A DNA stretch of 32,570 nt from Bryobacterales bacterium (GTDB lineage: Bacteria; Acidobacteriota; Terriglobia; Bryobacterales; Bryobacteraceae): positions 1 to 32,570 of the forward strand of contig DAHVTI010000076.1 of the NCBI GenBank assembly GCA_027324255.1, in the 5' to 3' direction. How positions within the stretch are numbered: the first letter of the stretch is position 1; every line of letters begins with the position of its first letter. The notes under the pieces were generated by a model, which had not been told where the DNA came from, made no database searches, and worked only from the letters and a program-made list of their open reading frames with translations. This document shows positions 1-6,672 of this stretch, piece by piece. The translations under genes and the position numbers were made by a program.

Positions 1-2
1 CC

Positions 3-473
3 TACTACACCGGCCCCGAAAACAACGGCACCAACACCGGCTACCGCAACTTCTACGACACCGCCCTCACCCTGACTCCCACCGACCGCGTCTCCATGTA
101 CGTCAATCTCGACATCGGCAACAACAAGTTCGCCACCGGCGGCTCCGGCGCCTTCTGGGGCATCGGCGGCGCCGCCCGCTTCAAGATCAACAACTACCTC
201 GCCATCGCCCCCCGCCTGGAGTACTACAGCGACAAGGACGGCTTCTGGACCGGCACCCAACAGGCCTTCAAGGACTTCACCATCACCGGCGAAATGAAGC
301 TCAACGACAGCTTCATCACCCGCCTCGAATACCGCAAGGACTGGTCCGACCGGCCCTTCTTCCAGGTCGGCCCCAACCCCGGCCTGTCCAAGCACCAGAA
401 CATGCTGGTGGCCGGCATCATGATGGTCGTCAAGCCCGGCATGTTTGACTTCGGCGGCAAGCCCAAGCCGTAA
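3..473 (+). CDS. Outer-membrane beta-barrel porin (BBP2/OmpL-like), C-terminal part
   Basis: The frame is open from the window edge and ends with TAA at 471-473, so the 5' end is missing and 156 residues are visible. The sequence shows alternating polar and aromatic beta-strand segments: a Y-Y-T-G-P-E start, then R-L-E-Y-Y-S-D, and a final strand around M-L-V-A-G-I-M-M-V-V. R-L-E-Y-R and similar strand signatures, with G-rich turns, are typical of the putative beta-barrel porin-2 family common in Acidobacteriota and Planctomycetes. Such proteins sit in the outer membrane and pass small solutes; the substrate cannot be read from this fragment. A strong hairpin terminator follows 20 bases after the stop. 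Family assignment is from the strand pattern and is fairly confident; the transported solute is unknown. Confidence 0.7.
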   Translation, partial: YYTGPENNGTNTGYRNFYDTALTLTPTDRVSMYVNLDIGNNKFATGGSGAFWGIGGAARFKINNYLAIAPRLEYYSDKDGFWTGTQQAFKDFTITGEMKLNDSFITRLEYRKDWSDRPFFQVGPNPGLSKHQNMLVAGIMMVVKPGMFDFGGKPKP

Positions 474-1497
474 CCGCCCGCACTTTCCACCCGGCGGGGC
501 GCACTCTGTCTGGAGGAAGCGCCCCGCCTTTTTGTTTGCCGCCCGCCAGCCCCTCCATCCCGAACTCCGATATCCGGCTGAACGACATCGCCAGCGGATC
601 CCGCCGCTTCGGATCCGGATTGTTGATCAGCACGTAGCGTCCGTCCGAAAGCCGCGGCACGAAGTTCTTGCTGGTCGCATCCGGGTAATTCGTCACCACT
701 GGCCGCGACCAGCTCTGCCCGCCGTCCGCGCTCACCGCCCGCAGCAGCCGCCCGGACCGCGTCCCATCCCGGATGATCATCTGCAGCGTGCCGTCCGCCG
801 CCGCGTACAGCGCCGGCTCGTCCATCCGGTGGAACGGCGGCTCCGCATGAATCGCCGTCCCCTTCCACCCTCCGCCCTCCTGCCGCGGCACATTCAGATC
901 CATGCGGCTGTCCCGGCACGGCATCGTCCATCGCCCCGCCACTTTCCCCGGCGGGAAGTTGTCCATGCAGTCGTCCGCGAACACCCCGTCTTCCTTCCAC
1001 CCCGCGCCGGTCCACGTGAACTTCATCAACCGCAGGTTCTTCCACACCACGCCATTCCCCCGCTGCCCGTAGTCCGCGCTCTCCACCAGCGCCGCCAGGG
1101 CGTGCAGCTTCCCTCCGTCCACATAGAGCCCCCGCGCAATCCACCGCCGCGGCCCGGTTGGCCCGTCGAGGTCGGCCGCCAGCGTCCGCGGCGCGCTCCA
1201 CCGGTGCCCGTCTTCGCTTGTGGCGTACACCACGTGCTGATCCGGGTCTACCTCCCCCACTCTTGCCGACGACCATGCCGCCCAGAACCGACCGTCGAAG
1301 TGCGCCAGATAGGAGTGCAGGTTGAACGCCGCCTCGCCCGCCACCCCCCGGAACACCAGGCTATGCCGTCCACTTGCCTCTCCCACCTCGCCCGGAGCCG
1401 CCAGCGCCGCTTCGTCTTCCAGCAGCCGCTCCGCCCTCTGCCCCGCCGCCGCCAGGCTGAACACAAACCAGCAAACCACCCCGGCGCGACTCTGCAT
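430..1497 (-). pseudogene. Exo-alpha-sialidase-like (BNR-repeat) gene, 3'-truncated
   Basis: The frame starts with ATG at 1497, preceded by a GGGAGGG-type ribosome site, and opens with a signal peptide (about residues 1-19). Residues about 45-300 look like a sialidase/neuraminidase-type beta-propeller: S-E-D-G-H-R-W-S-A-P and S-A-D-G-G-Q-S-W-S are Asp-box-like repeats, and M-I-I-R-D-G-T-R-S-G and F-V-P-R-L-S-D-G-R-Y-V-L-I-N-N are typical of secreted BNR proteins. After about residue 305 (near position 580) the family pattern stops. The frame then reads through the convergent porin terminator and 44 bases into the porin gene, giving an unrelated basic tail. The last blades are therefore missing. 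I infer a 3' deletion; a shortened but expressed protein cannot be excluded. Substrate specificity is not determinable. Confidence 0.65.
493..533 (+). terminator. Rho-independent terminator of the porin gene
   Basis: A perfect 10-bp stem, GGCGGGGCGC (493-502) pairing with GCGCCCCGCC (519-528), with a 16-base loop, is followed directly by five T (529-533). It lies 20 bases after the porin stop codon. The 3' end of the opposing sialidase-like frame runs straight through it. Confidence 0.85.
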
Positions 1498-1608
1498 CGG
1501 AAAGCCCTCCCACCCTAGTACGGTCCGCAGGCCCGCGATGCACTCTCGTAGCTGTTCTCTGGGGAATCCCCGCAGTCTACGGGAACGGATCGGAAAAGGC
1601 GGGTAGGA

Positions 1609-1684
1609 TGGTGCCGGCGGTAGGATTTGAACCTACGACCTACGGATTATGAGACCGTCGCTCTAACCACTGAGCTACACCGGC
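1609..1684 (-). tRNA. tRNA-Met (anticodon CAT)
   Basis: Reading leftward, a 7-bp acceptor stem (GCCGGTG with CGCCGGC, one G-T pair), a D arm beginning GCTC, an anticodon loop CTCATAA, a T arm with TTCAAAT and an encoded CCA (1609-1611) are all visible. The base pair closing the anticodon loop is a T-T mismatch. The CAT anticodon fits elongator Met; an Ile tRNA with a lysidine-modified C34 would look the same at this level, so the amino acid is not fully certain. It lacks the three G-C pairs in the anticodon stem that mark the initiator tRNA. Confidence 0.92.
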
Positions 1685-2153
1685 ATCTCACCTTCCAGAT
1701 TAGGGTCTGGCCCCGCGCCCTGTCAATTTCAGCGCCTCCGCCGGCCCTTCTGAGCTATTAGGGTCTTTTATGGCAGCTACCGTCTCTCCGGTATTGACAC
1801 ATCACCGGAGGGGGTTCATAGTGTAGCCAGAGATCGGATGACGGATGTCCGATCTTGCCCAGCAACCAGCCCGCTGGGGCCCACAGGATGCTGGGATTTG
1901 CCTGGTCGTTCGGCTGGGCTAACCGAGGAGGCTGACCCATCGAAATAGACCACAACACAGGGCGGCTACCGGCTAGCTGATCCGCCTGTGCGTGCGCCTC
2001 CAGCGTCCACCCGGTTGTTCAGAACCCAGACGCGCGGACCATTGCACCGCTCCAGGAGAGGCTCAACACGGACAGTGGGTACGATCCTCCCATCGGGGGA
2101 GGAGGTGCGGTGAGGGAGTCGGCGGCCGCCCTGTTCCCATTTCCCGCCCGCCT
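1685..2153. other. Gene-free stretch with stem-loops and promoter-like boxes
   Basis: No convincing protein is seen here. Two perfect inverted repeats lie close together: CTCCGGT/ACCGGAG (1786-1792 and 1804-1810, 11-base loop) and AGATCGGA/TCCGATCT (1831-1838 and 1848-1855, 9-base loop). On the + strand TTGACA (1794-1799) is followed after 17 bases by CATAGT (1817-1822), so a transcript could start near 1829 and run through the second hairpin. No gene lies downstream on that strand, so a small RNA is possible, or this may be remnant DNA. From 1960 to 2150 I recognise nothing. Confidence 0.4.
1697..1726 (-). promoter_or_regulatory. Probable sigma-70 promoter of tRNA-Met
   Basis: On the minus strand a perfect -35 TTGACA (1721-1726) stands 18 bases before TAATCT (1697-1702). 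The -10 ends 12 bases before the mature tRNA 5' end at 1684, which is the expected spacing for a stable-RNA promoter. Confidence 0.55.
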
Positions 2154-3517
2154 TCATTTCCCTCCCGCCGTCAGCAAACCCGCCTGCATCAGACTGATGT
2201 ACGGTAAGGCTATCGTGGCCACATAGAGCGGATTGTTCCGTTTTCCGCTCTCCGAATTCACCCACTCCCAGGCTTCGCTCATCCCATCCGGGCGCAGGTT
2301 GCGCCGCAGGAACCCCACGTACTCTCGAGCCATCGCCCGCGCCACCGCCGCTTCCGTCCGCGCCACCGCCGCAATATACCACCCCGCCGGAGCCCCCCAG
2401 TAACCGCCGTTTTGATACGTGCCCGCCTCGGCAATGCTCTTTTGCCACAGGCCGTTGTTCGCCCTGTCGTTGCTCGGAATGTGCCTCACCAATCCCTCTC
2501 TCACCGCCGACCCGTCGCGATAAGCCCCCAACAGAGCCCGCGCCGCCTTCCTCGCCGTCCGCCCCTCCACCGCCCCGCTCCACACCGCAAACGCCGTCCC
2601 CCACACGTCCGGCTGGTTGCCTACCCCCGTCGCCGACCTCAGCCACCCGTCCTCCCGCGCAAACGTCTTCCCGATCGCCTTCCGCAGCCGCCGCGCCTGC
2701 TCCCGGTACAGCCGCGCTTTTCCCCCGTCGCCCGCTGCCGCGAACACCTCCGCCAGTTGTCCCGCCGCGTTGTGCTTCAGCACCGACGGAAACAACAGCC
2801 TGCCGCTCTTGAACACCGTGTCGCAGAAACCCCAATCCTTGGCTTCGTCGATGCCGCCGGCCATCACCAACCCGCTCCCGCCGTCCGCGGGCGCCACCCC
2901 GAAAGCCCTCTCGCAAACCTCGGCCAACTCCATCTCCCTGCCCGCCGCCGCCAGCCGCGACCGGAACAGCCCTACTGAACCCGTCAGCCGCCAGTGCTCG
3001 TGCACCGCCGTGATGAAGTAGAAGTGATCGTCCAGCGGCGGATACTTGCCGAACGGCTTTCCCCCTGCTTGCTCCCGCTGTCGTACGTGCCCGGATAGAA
3101 CGTGGCCCGCCCGTCGAAGTTGATGTGGTCCGGGACGGCATAGGCCGGCACCACCGCGCCGGCGTGCACCTGCCAGTCTTCGCCGCGTAAGGTCGAAGCC
3201 ATCAGCCGGATCTACCCCTCCACTTCTTCCGCCGGCACCAGGTCCGCCCCCAGCATCATCACCGCATCCCGCACCCAGAACGCCGGATACCCCATGTTCC
3301 CGCCCGGCACCCGCACCGTGTAAGGCGTCTCATTCCGCCACTTGCCCGACGCCTGCCCCGGCCCCAGCCGTGCCGCCTCCACCATCCTCCGCGCCTGCTC
3401 GCGCAGGAACTCCGTATCCTCGCGCGAAAGCACCGGCTCGGCGGCAAACGCCGCCAGCGTCGAACCCAGCAGAACAGGGATCAGGGTACGCATGTTATTG
3501 CGAAGGCTCGCTATCAT
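2154..3517 (-). pseudogene. Six-hairpin (alpha/alpha)6-type glycosidase gene, broken by a stop and a frameshift
   Basis: Three pieces join into one protein of about 454 residues. Piece one starts at ATG 3517 (GGAG upstream) with a signal peptide and ends at TAG 3212-3214; a TGG Trp codon is the likely ancestor. The same frame continues to the G tract opposite 3061-3065. There one extra G would restore the frame that then runs to TGA at 2154-2156. The restored protein has helix-rich repeats with motifs such as G-Y-P-A-F-W-V-R-D, L-D-D-H-F-Y-F, Y-Q-N-G-G-Y-W-G-A-P-A-G-W and N-P-L-Y-V-A-T-I-A-L-P, resembling secreted six-hairpin glycosidases. Substrate is unknown. Two independent lesions 150 bases apart favour a true pseudogene, although a draft-assembly error could explain one of them. 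Confidence 0.75.
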
Positions 3518-3584
3518 CTTATCTCCGCTGCCGCGGACGCCCGCCCCCCCAACCCCGTCAATCCAAAGCCACTTCCGCCCCCTT

Positions 3585-3614
3585 TTGACGCCGCCCCCCT
3601 CGCTGCGCTATCCT
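3585..3614 (+). promoter_or_regulatory. Probable rpsT promoter
   Basis: TTGACG (3585-3590), an 18-base spacer and TATCCT (3609-3614) precede rpsT. The implied transcript start is near 3621, giving a leader of about 35 bases. S20 leaders are sites of translational autoregulation in Escherichia coli; no clear regulatory fold is visible here. Confidence 0.5.
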
Positions 3615-3655
3615 GATCGGGTAGAACTTTCGGTAAAGGTCTGTAAGTACAATCA

Positions 3656-3937
3656 ATGGCGAATCATTATTCCTCACTGAAGCGCGTGCGCATTACGGAG
3701 CGCCGCTCGGCAGTCAACAAAGTTCGGAAGAGCCGCCTCCGGCACGCGATTCGTGCCATGCGCCGGGCGGTTGAGAAGAAGGATCTGGCTGCGGCCACTG
3801 CCCTTCTCCCCAAAACCTTCTCCCTCATCGACCGCGCGGCCAAGTGGGGCATCATCAAGGACAACACCGCCTCCCGCTACAAGAGCCGCCTCCACCTCCG
3901 GCTCAAGGCGATCGAAAGCGCTCCCGCCTCCGCCTGA
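3656..3937 (+). CDS. rpsT: 30S ribosomal protein S20
   Basis: The 93-residue protein is of usual S20 length. It begins [10 protein letters not shown], has the basic helix [18 protein letters not shown], and the conserved segment [22 protein letters not shown]20 binds 16S rRNA early in assembly of the small subunit. The gene stands alone: it has its own promoter-like boxes upstream and a hairpin terminator 30 bases after the stop. The start at 3656 is fixed by alignment with the family N-terminus; the ribosome site (AAAGG, about 15 bases upstream) is weak, as is common for rpsT. Confidence 0.97.
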   Translation: MANHYSSLKRVRITERRSAVNKVRKSRLRHAIRAMRRAVEKKDLAAATALLPKTFSLIDRAAKWGIIKDNTASRYKSRLHLRLKAIESAPASA

Positions 3938-3967
3938 CCTCTCTCCGGACTAACTCAATCTCAACCC

Positions 3968-4000
3968 GGGCGGCCCCTCTCTTTGGGCCGCCCTTCCTGT
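3968..4000 (+). terminator. Terminator of rpsT
   Basis: GGGCGGCCC (3968-3976) pairs perfectly with GGGCCGCCC (3985-3993) across an 8-base loop and is followed by the pyrimidine run TTCCTGT. It separates rpsT from the glycan cluster. Confidence 0.75.
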
Positions 4001-4035
4001 CTCTGCCGCCGCCCGTTCATCGTCCCGCGCCCCGT

Positions 4036-4064
4036 TTTGCGGTAGAGTCGAGAGAGCGTATCTG
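4036..4064 (+). promoter_or_regulatory. Possible promoter of the glycan cluster
   Basis: TTTGCG (4036-4041), 17 bases, then TATCTG (4059-4064), 18 bases before the GTG start at 4083. The match to the sigma-70 consensus is partial. The position, just after the rpsT terminator and before the first gene of the cluster, is the main support. Confidence 0.3.
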
Positions 4065-4082
4065 CCTGAACCATTTGATACC

Positions 4083-5393
4083 GTGAGCCTGATCGACTTC
4101 CAGGACGTCTCCAAGAGTTACCCCATCTACGACTCGCCGAGCGACCGTCTCAAGGAACTCGTCACCTTCAATCGCCGCAAGTTCCACCAGGACTTCTGGG
4201 CCCTTCGTGACGTCTCTTTCCAGGTCAACCGCGGCGAAACCTTCTGCATCGTCGGCGAAAACGGCTCCGGCAAAAGCACTCTCCTCCAGATCGTCGCCGG
4301 TATCCTCACCCCCACCACCGGCCAGGTCCAAGTCAGCGGACGCGTCTCCGCCCTGCTCGAGCTCGGCTCCGGCTTCAACCCCGAATTCAGCGGCCGCGAT
4401 AACGTCTACCTGAACGCCGCTATCCTCGGCTTCAACACCGCCCAGATCGACCGCATCTACCCCCAGATCGAGGCCTTCGCCGAAATCGGCGACTTCATCA
4501 ACCACCCCGTCAAAACCTACTCCAGCGGCATGGTCGTCCGCCTCGCCTTCTCCGTCGCCATCCACGTCGATCCCGAAATCCTCATCGTCGACGAAGCCCT
4601 CGCCGTCGGCGATATCTACTTCCGCCAGCGCTGCCTCCGCAAGGTCCACGAGCTCCGCGACCGCGGCATCACGATCCTCTTCGTCTCCCACTCCGCCGGC
4701 GACGTCAAAGCCCTCGGCGACCGCGCCATGTGGCTCGACAACGGCCGCATCCGCGACCTCGGCGACACCGACCGCGTCGTCGCCAAATACCTCGCCGCCA
4801 TGGTCGAAAAGGACTCCGCCTACCTCCACCTCAAGCAGCGCGAGCCACGCCCCGAAGGCGCCCATGTCCAGGCTCCTGAAGTCGTCACCGGCATCCCCAA
4901 CATCGACCACCGCTACGGCGACGCCCGCGCCGAAGTTCTCGGCATCGCCGTCTTCGACCCCTACGGCCGCAAGGTCGGCCTCCTCTCCCCCCAATCCGAA
5001 ATCGTCGTCCGCATCAGCGTCCGCGCCAGGGAGCGCCTCGAGTTCCCCAACGTCGGCTTCATGCTCCGCAACCACCTCGGCGTAGACTTCGCCGGCACCA
5101 ATACAACCCGCGAGGGCATCGACTTCCCCCCCATGGAGCCCGGCGACGTCCATACCGTCGACTTCCACCTCCAGCTCCCCCACCTCTACCCCGCCAGCTT
5201 CTCCTTCTCCCCCGCCATCGCCGACGGCAGCCTCGTCTCCTACCGCATGTGCGATTGGATCGACAACGCCGTCACCCTCCAGATGGGCCACGGCGATGGC
5301 CAGGTCTACGGCTACCTCCACCTGCCCTGCAAAGTGAAGCTCGACGCCCGCCTCGCCTCCGGCGCCCCCATCGAAGAGGCCCGCCTTGCCTGA
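4083..5393 (+). CDS. Wzt/TagH-type polysaccharide ABC transporter ATP-binding protein
   Basis: A 436-residue ATPase for export of a lipid-linked surface polysaccharide. Walker A is G-E-N-G-S-G-K-S-T (58-66), the signature is Y-S-S-G-M (146-150), and Walker B ends in D170-E171, followed by an H-loop in F-V-S-H-S. After the nucleotide-binding domain (about 1-240) comes a beta-rich domain (about 270-430) with G-T-N-T at 338-341, the pattern of the Wzt C-terminal carbohydrate-binding domain. In O9a-type systems that domain recognises the modified non-reducing end of the glycan. Translation starts at GTG 4083. The next gene, a methyltransferase, overlaps its end by 8 bases. The membrane permease that normally sits beside such an ATPase is absent; the upstream neighbour is rpsT. 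Confidence 0.88.
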   Translation: MSLIDFQDVSKSYPIYDSPSDRLKELVTFNRRKFHQDFWALRDVSFQVNRGETFCIVGENGSGKSTLLQIVAGILTPTTGQVQVSGRVSALLELGSGFNPEFSGRDNVYLNAAILGFNTAQIDRIYPQIEAFAEIGDFINHPVKTYSSGMVVRLAFSVAIHVDPEILIVDEALAVGDIYFRQRCLRKVHELRDRGITILFVSHSAGDVKALGDRAMWLDNGRIRDLGDTDRVVAKYLAAMVEKDSAYLHLKQREPRPEGAHVQAPEVVTGIPNIDHRYGDARAEVLGIAVFDPYGRKVGLLSPQSEIVVRISVRARERLEFPNVGFMLRNHLGVDFAGTNTTREGIDFPPMEPGDVHTVDFHLQLPHLYPASFSFSPAIADGSLVSYRMCDWIDNAVTLQMGHGDGQVYGYLHLPCKVKLDARLASGAPIEEARLA

Positions 5394-6672
5394 GCATCAC
5401 CTCCCCCCCGTGCGCCCCGTCGAATTCACCGGCGAGCGCCTTGTCCCCGGCCAGGTCGATCAGGACCTCCTCAACGAACACCTTGCCCGCTACGCCTTCG
5501 CCTGCCGCCTCGCCCGCCGCAAACGCGTCCTCGATATCGCCTGCGGCATGGGCTACGGTTCCGCTGCCCTCGCCACCGTGGCCGACCAGGTCACCGGCCT
5601 CGACCTCTCCCCGGACGCCGTCGCCGCCGCCCGCGCCGCCTACCCCGCCGAAAACCTCCGCTTCCTCGCCGCCCCCGCCCAGACCATCCCCCTCGAAGAC
5701 GCTTCCTTCGACCTCATCGTCGCCTTCGAGGTCATCGAACACCTCGCAGACTGGCCCGCCCTGCTCGCCGAAGCCCGCCGCCTCCTCGCCCCCGGCGGCC
5801 AGTTCATCGTCTCCACTCCAAATAAGGACTACTACGCCGAGTCCCGCCGCCTCGACGGCCCCAACCCCTACCACGTCCACGAATTCGAGTACGACGAGTT
5901 CCGCGAAGCCCTCGCCCGCGTCTTCCCCGCCGTCTCCATGTTCGTCCAGAACCACGTCGGCGCCATCTCCTTCCACCCCACCGCCGGCACCCCGGCCGTC
6001 GTCGCCGAGCTCGCCCCCGGCCACCTGGCGCCCACCCCCTCCGAAAGCCACTTCTTCCTCGCCGTCTGCGCCCTCACCCCCCAAACCGGGTCGCCCTTTT
6101 ACCTCTACCTCCCCACCGCCGCCAACGTCCTCCGCGAGCGCGAGCATCACGTCCTCAAGCTCGAAGCCGAGCTCCGCCAGAAAGATGCCTGGCTCGAAAA
6201 GCTCAAGGCCGACCACGCCGAGCTCCACCAGTTCCACCAGGCGCTCCAGGAGGAGATGAACCGCAAAACCGCCTGGGCCCTCGGCCTCGAACAGGATCTC
6301 GCCGCCGCCCACTCGCGCATCCTCGCGCTCCAGTCCGAACTCGAGCAGGAGCAGCAGGCCGCCGCCGAAACCGTCGCCGCCTATGAGGCCAAAATCGCCG
6401 AGCTCGAAACGGAGCTGGCCCGCCGTTCCGCCGAGCTGCTCCAGGCGTACAGCGATCTCGAAGACCGGATGCGCGCTAAGCTCGAAGAGCTCGCCAAGTG
6501 CGTCGAACTCCTCCACGCCTCCGAAAAGCTCGTGGAGGAACGCACCCTCTGGGCCCAGCAGCTCGACCAGCGCGTCAGGCAACTGGAGCAGACCCTCTCC
6601 ACCGTCCAGGGCTCCCGCTGGGTCAGATTCGGCCGCACCCTCGGCATCGGCCCCGACCTGCAGAAGTTCTAA
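5386..6672 (+). CDS. SAM-dependent methyltransferase with long C-terminal coiled coil
   Basis: Residues about 15-240 form a class I methyltransferase: motif I is V-L-D-I-A-C-G-M-G-Y-G (48-58), followed by T-G-L-D-L-S, the F-E-V-I-E-H-L segment and S-T-P-N-K-D-Y-Y (N146, K147). Residues about 248-408 are heptad-rich and full of L, E, A, Q and K, a predicted long coiled coil. The last 20 residues form a short basic/aromatic tail (W-V-R-F-G-R). It starts at TTG 5386, overlapping the ABC ATPase by 8 bases, which suggests coupled translation. The pairing recalls WbdD, a chain-terminating methyltransferase whose coiled coil sets O-antigen length, but the WbdD kinase domain is absent. A chain-capping role is an inference; methylation of sugar or lipid intermediates is an alternative. 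Confidence 0.82.
   Translation: MPEHHLPPVRPVEFTGERLVPGQVDQDLLNEHLARYAFACRLARRKRVLDIACGMGYGSAALATVADQVTGLDLSPDAVAAARAAYPAENLRFLAAPAQTIPLEDASFDLIVAFEVIEHLADWPALLAEARRLLAPGGQFIVSTPNKDYYAESRRLDGPNPYHVHEFEYDEFREALARVFPAVSMFVQNHVGAISFHPTAGTPAVVAELAPGHLAPTPSESHFFLAVCALTPQTGSPFYLYLPTAANVLREREHHVLKLEAELRQKDAWLEKLKADHAELHQFHQALQEEMNRKTAWALGLEQDLAAAHSRILALQSELEQEQQAAAETVAAYEAKIAELETELARRSAELLQAYSDLEDRMRAKLEELAKCVELLHASEKLVEERTLWAQQLDQRVRQLEQTLSTVQGSRWVRFGRTLGIGPDLQKF

Noticed and set aside
1758-1958. 66-codon minus-strand frame in the gap after tRNA-Met
   Set aside because: No family resemblance, no ribosome site, and it covers the two inverted repeats; not supported as a gene.
1609-2153. Integration site of a mobile element at tRNA-Met
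   Set aside because: No integrase, no transposase and no second copy of the tRNA 3' end was seen in the window.
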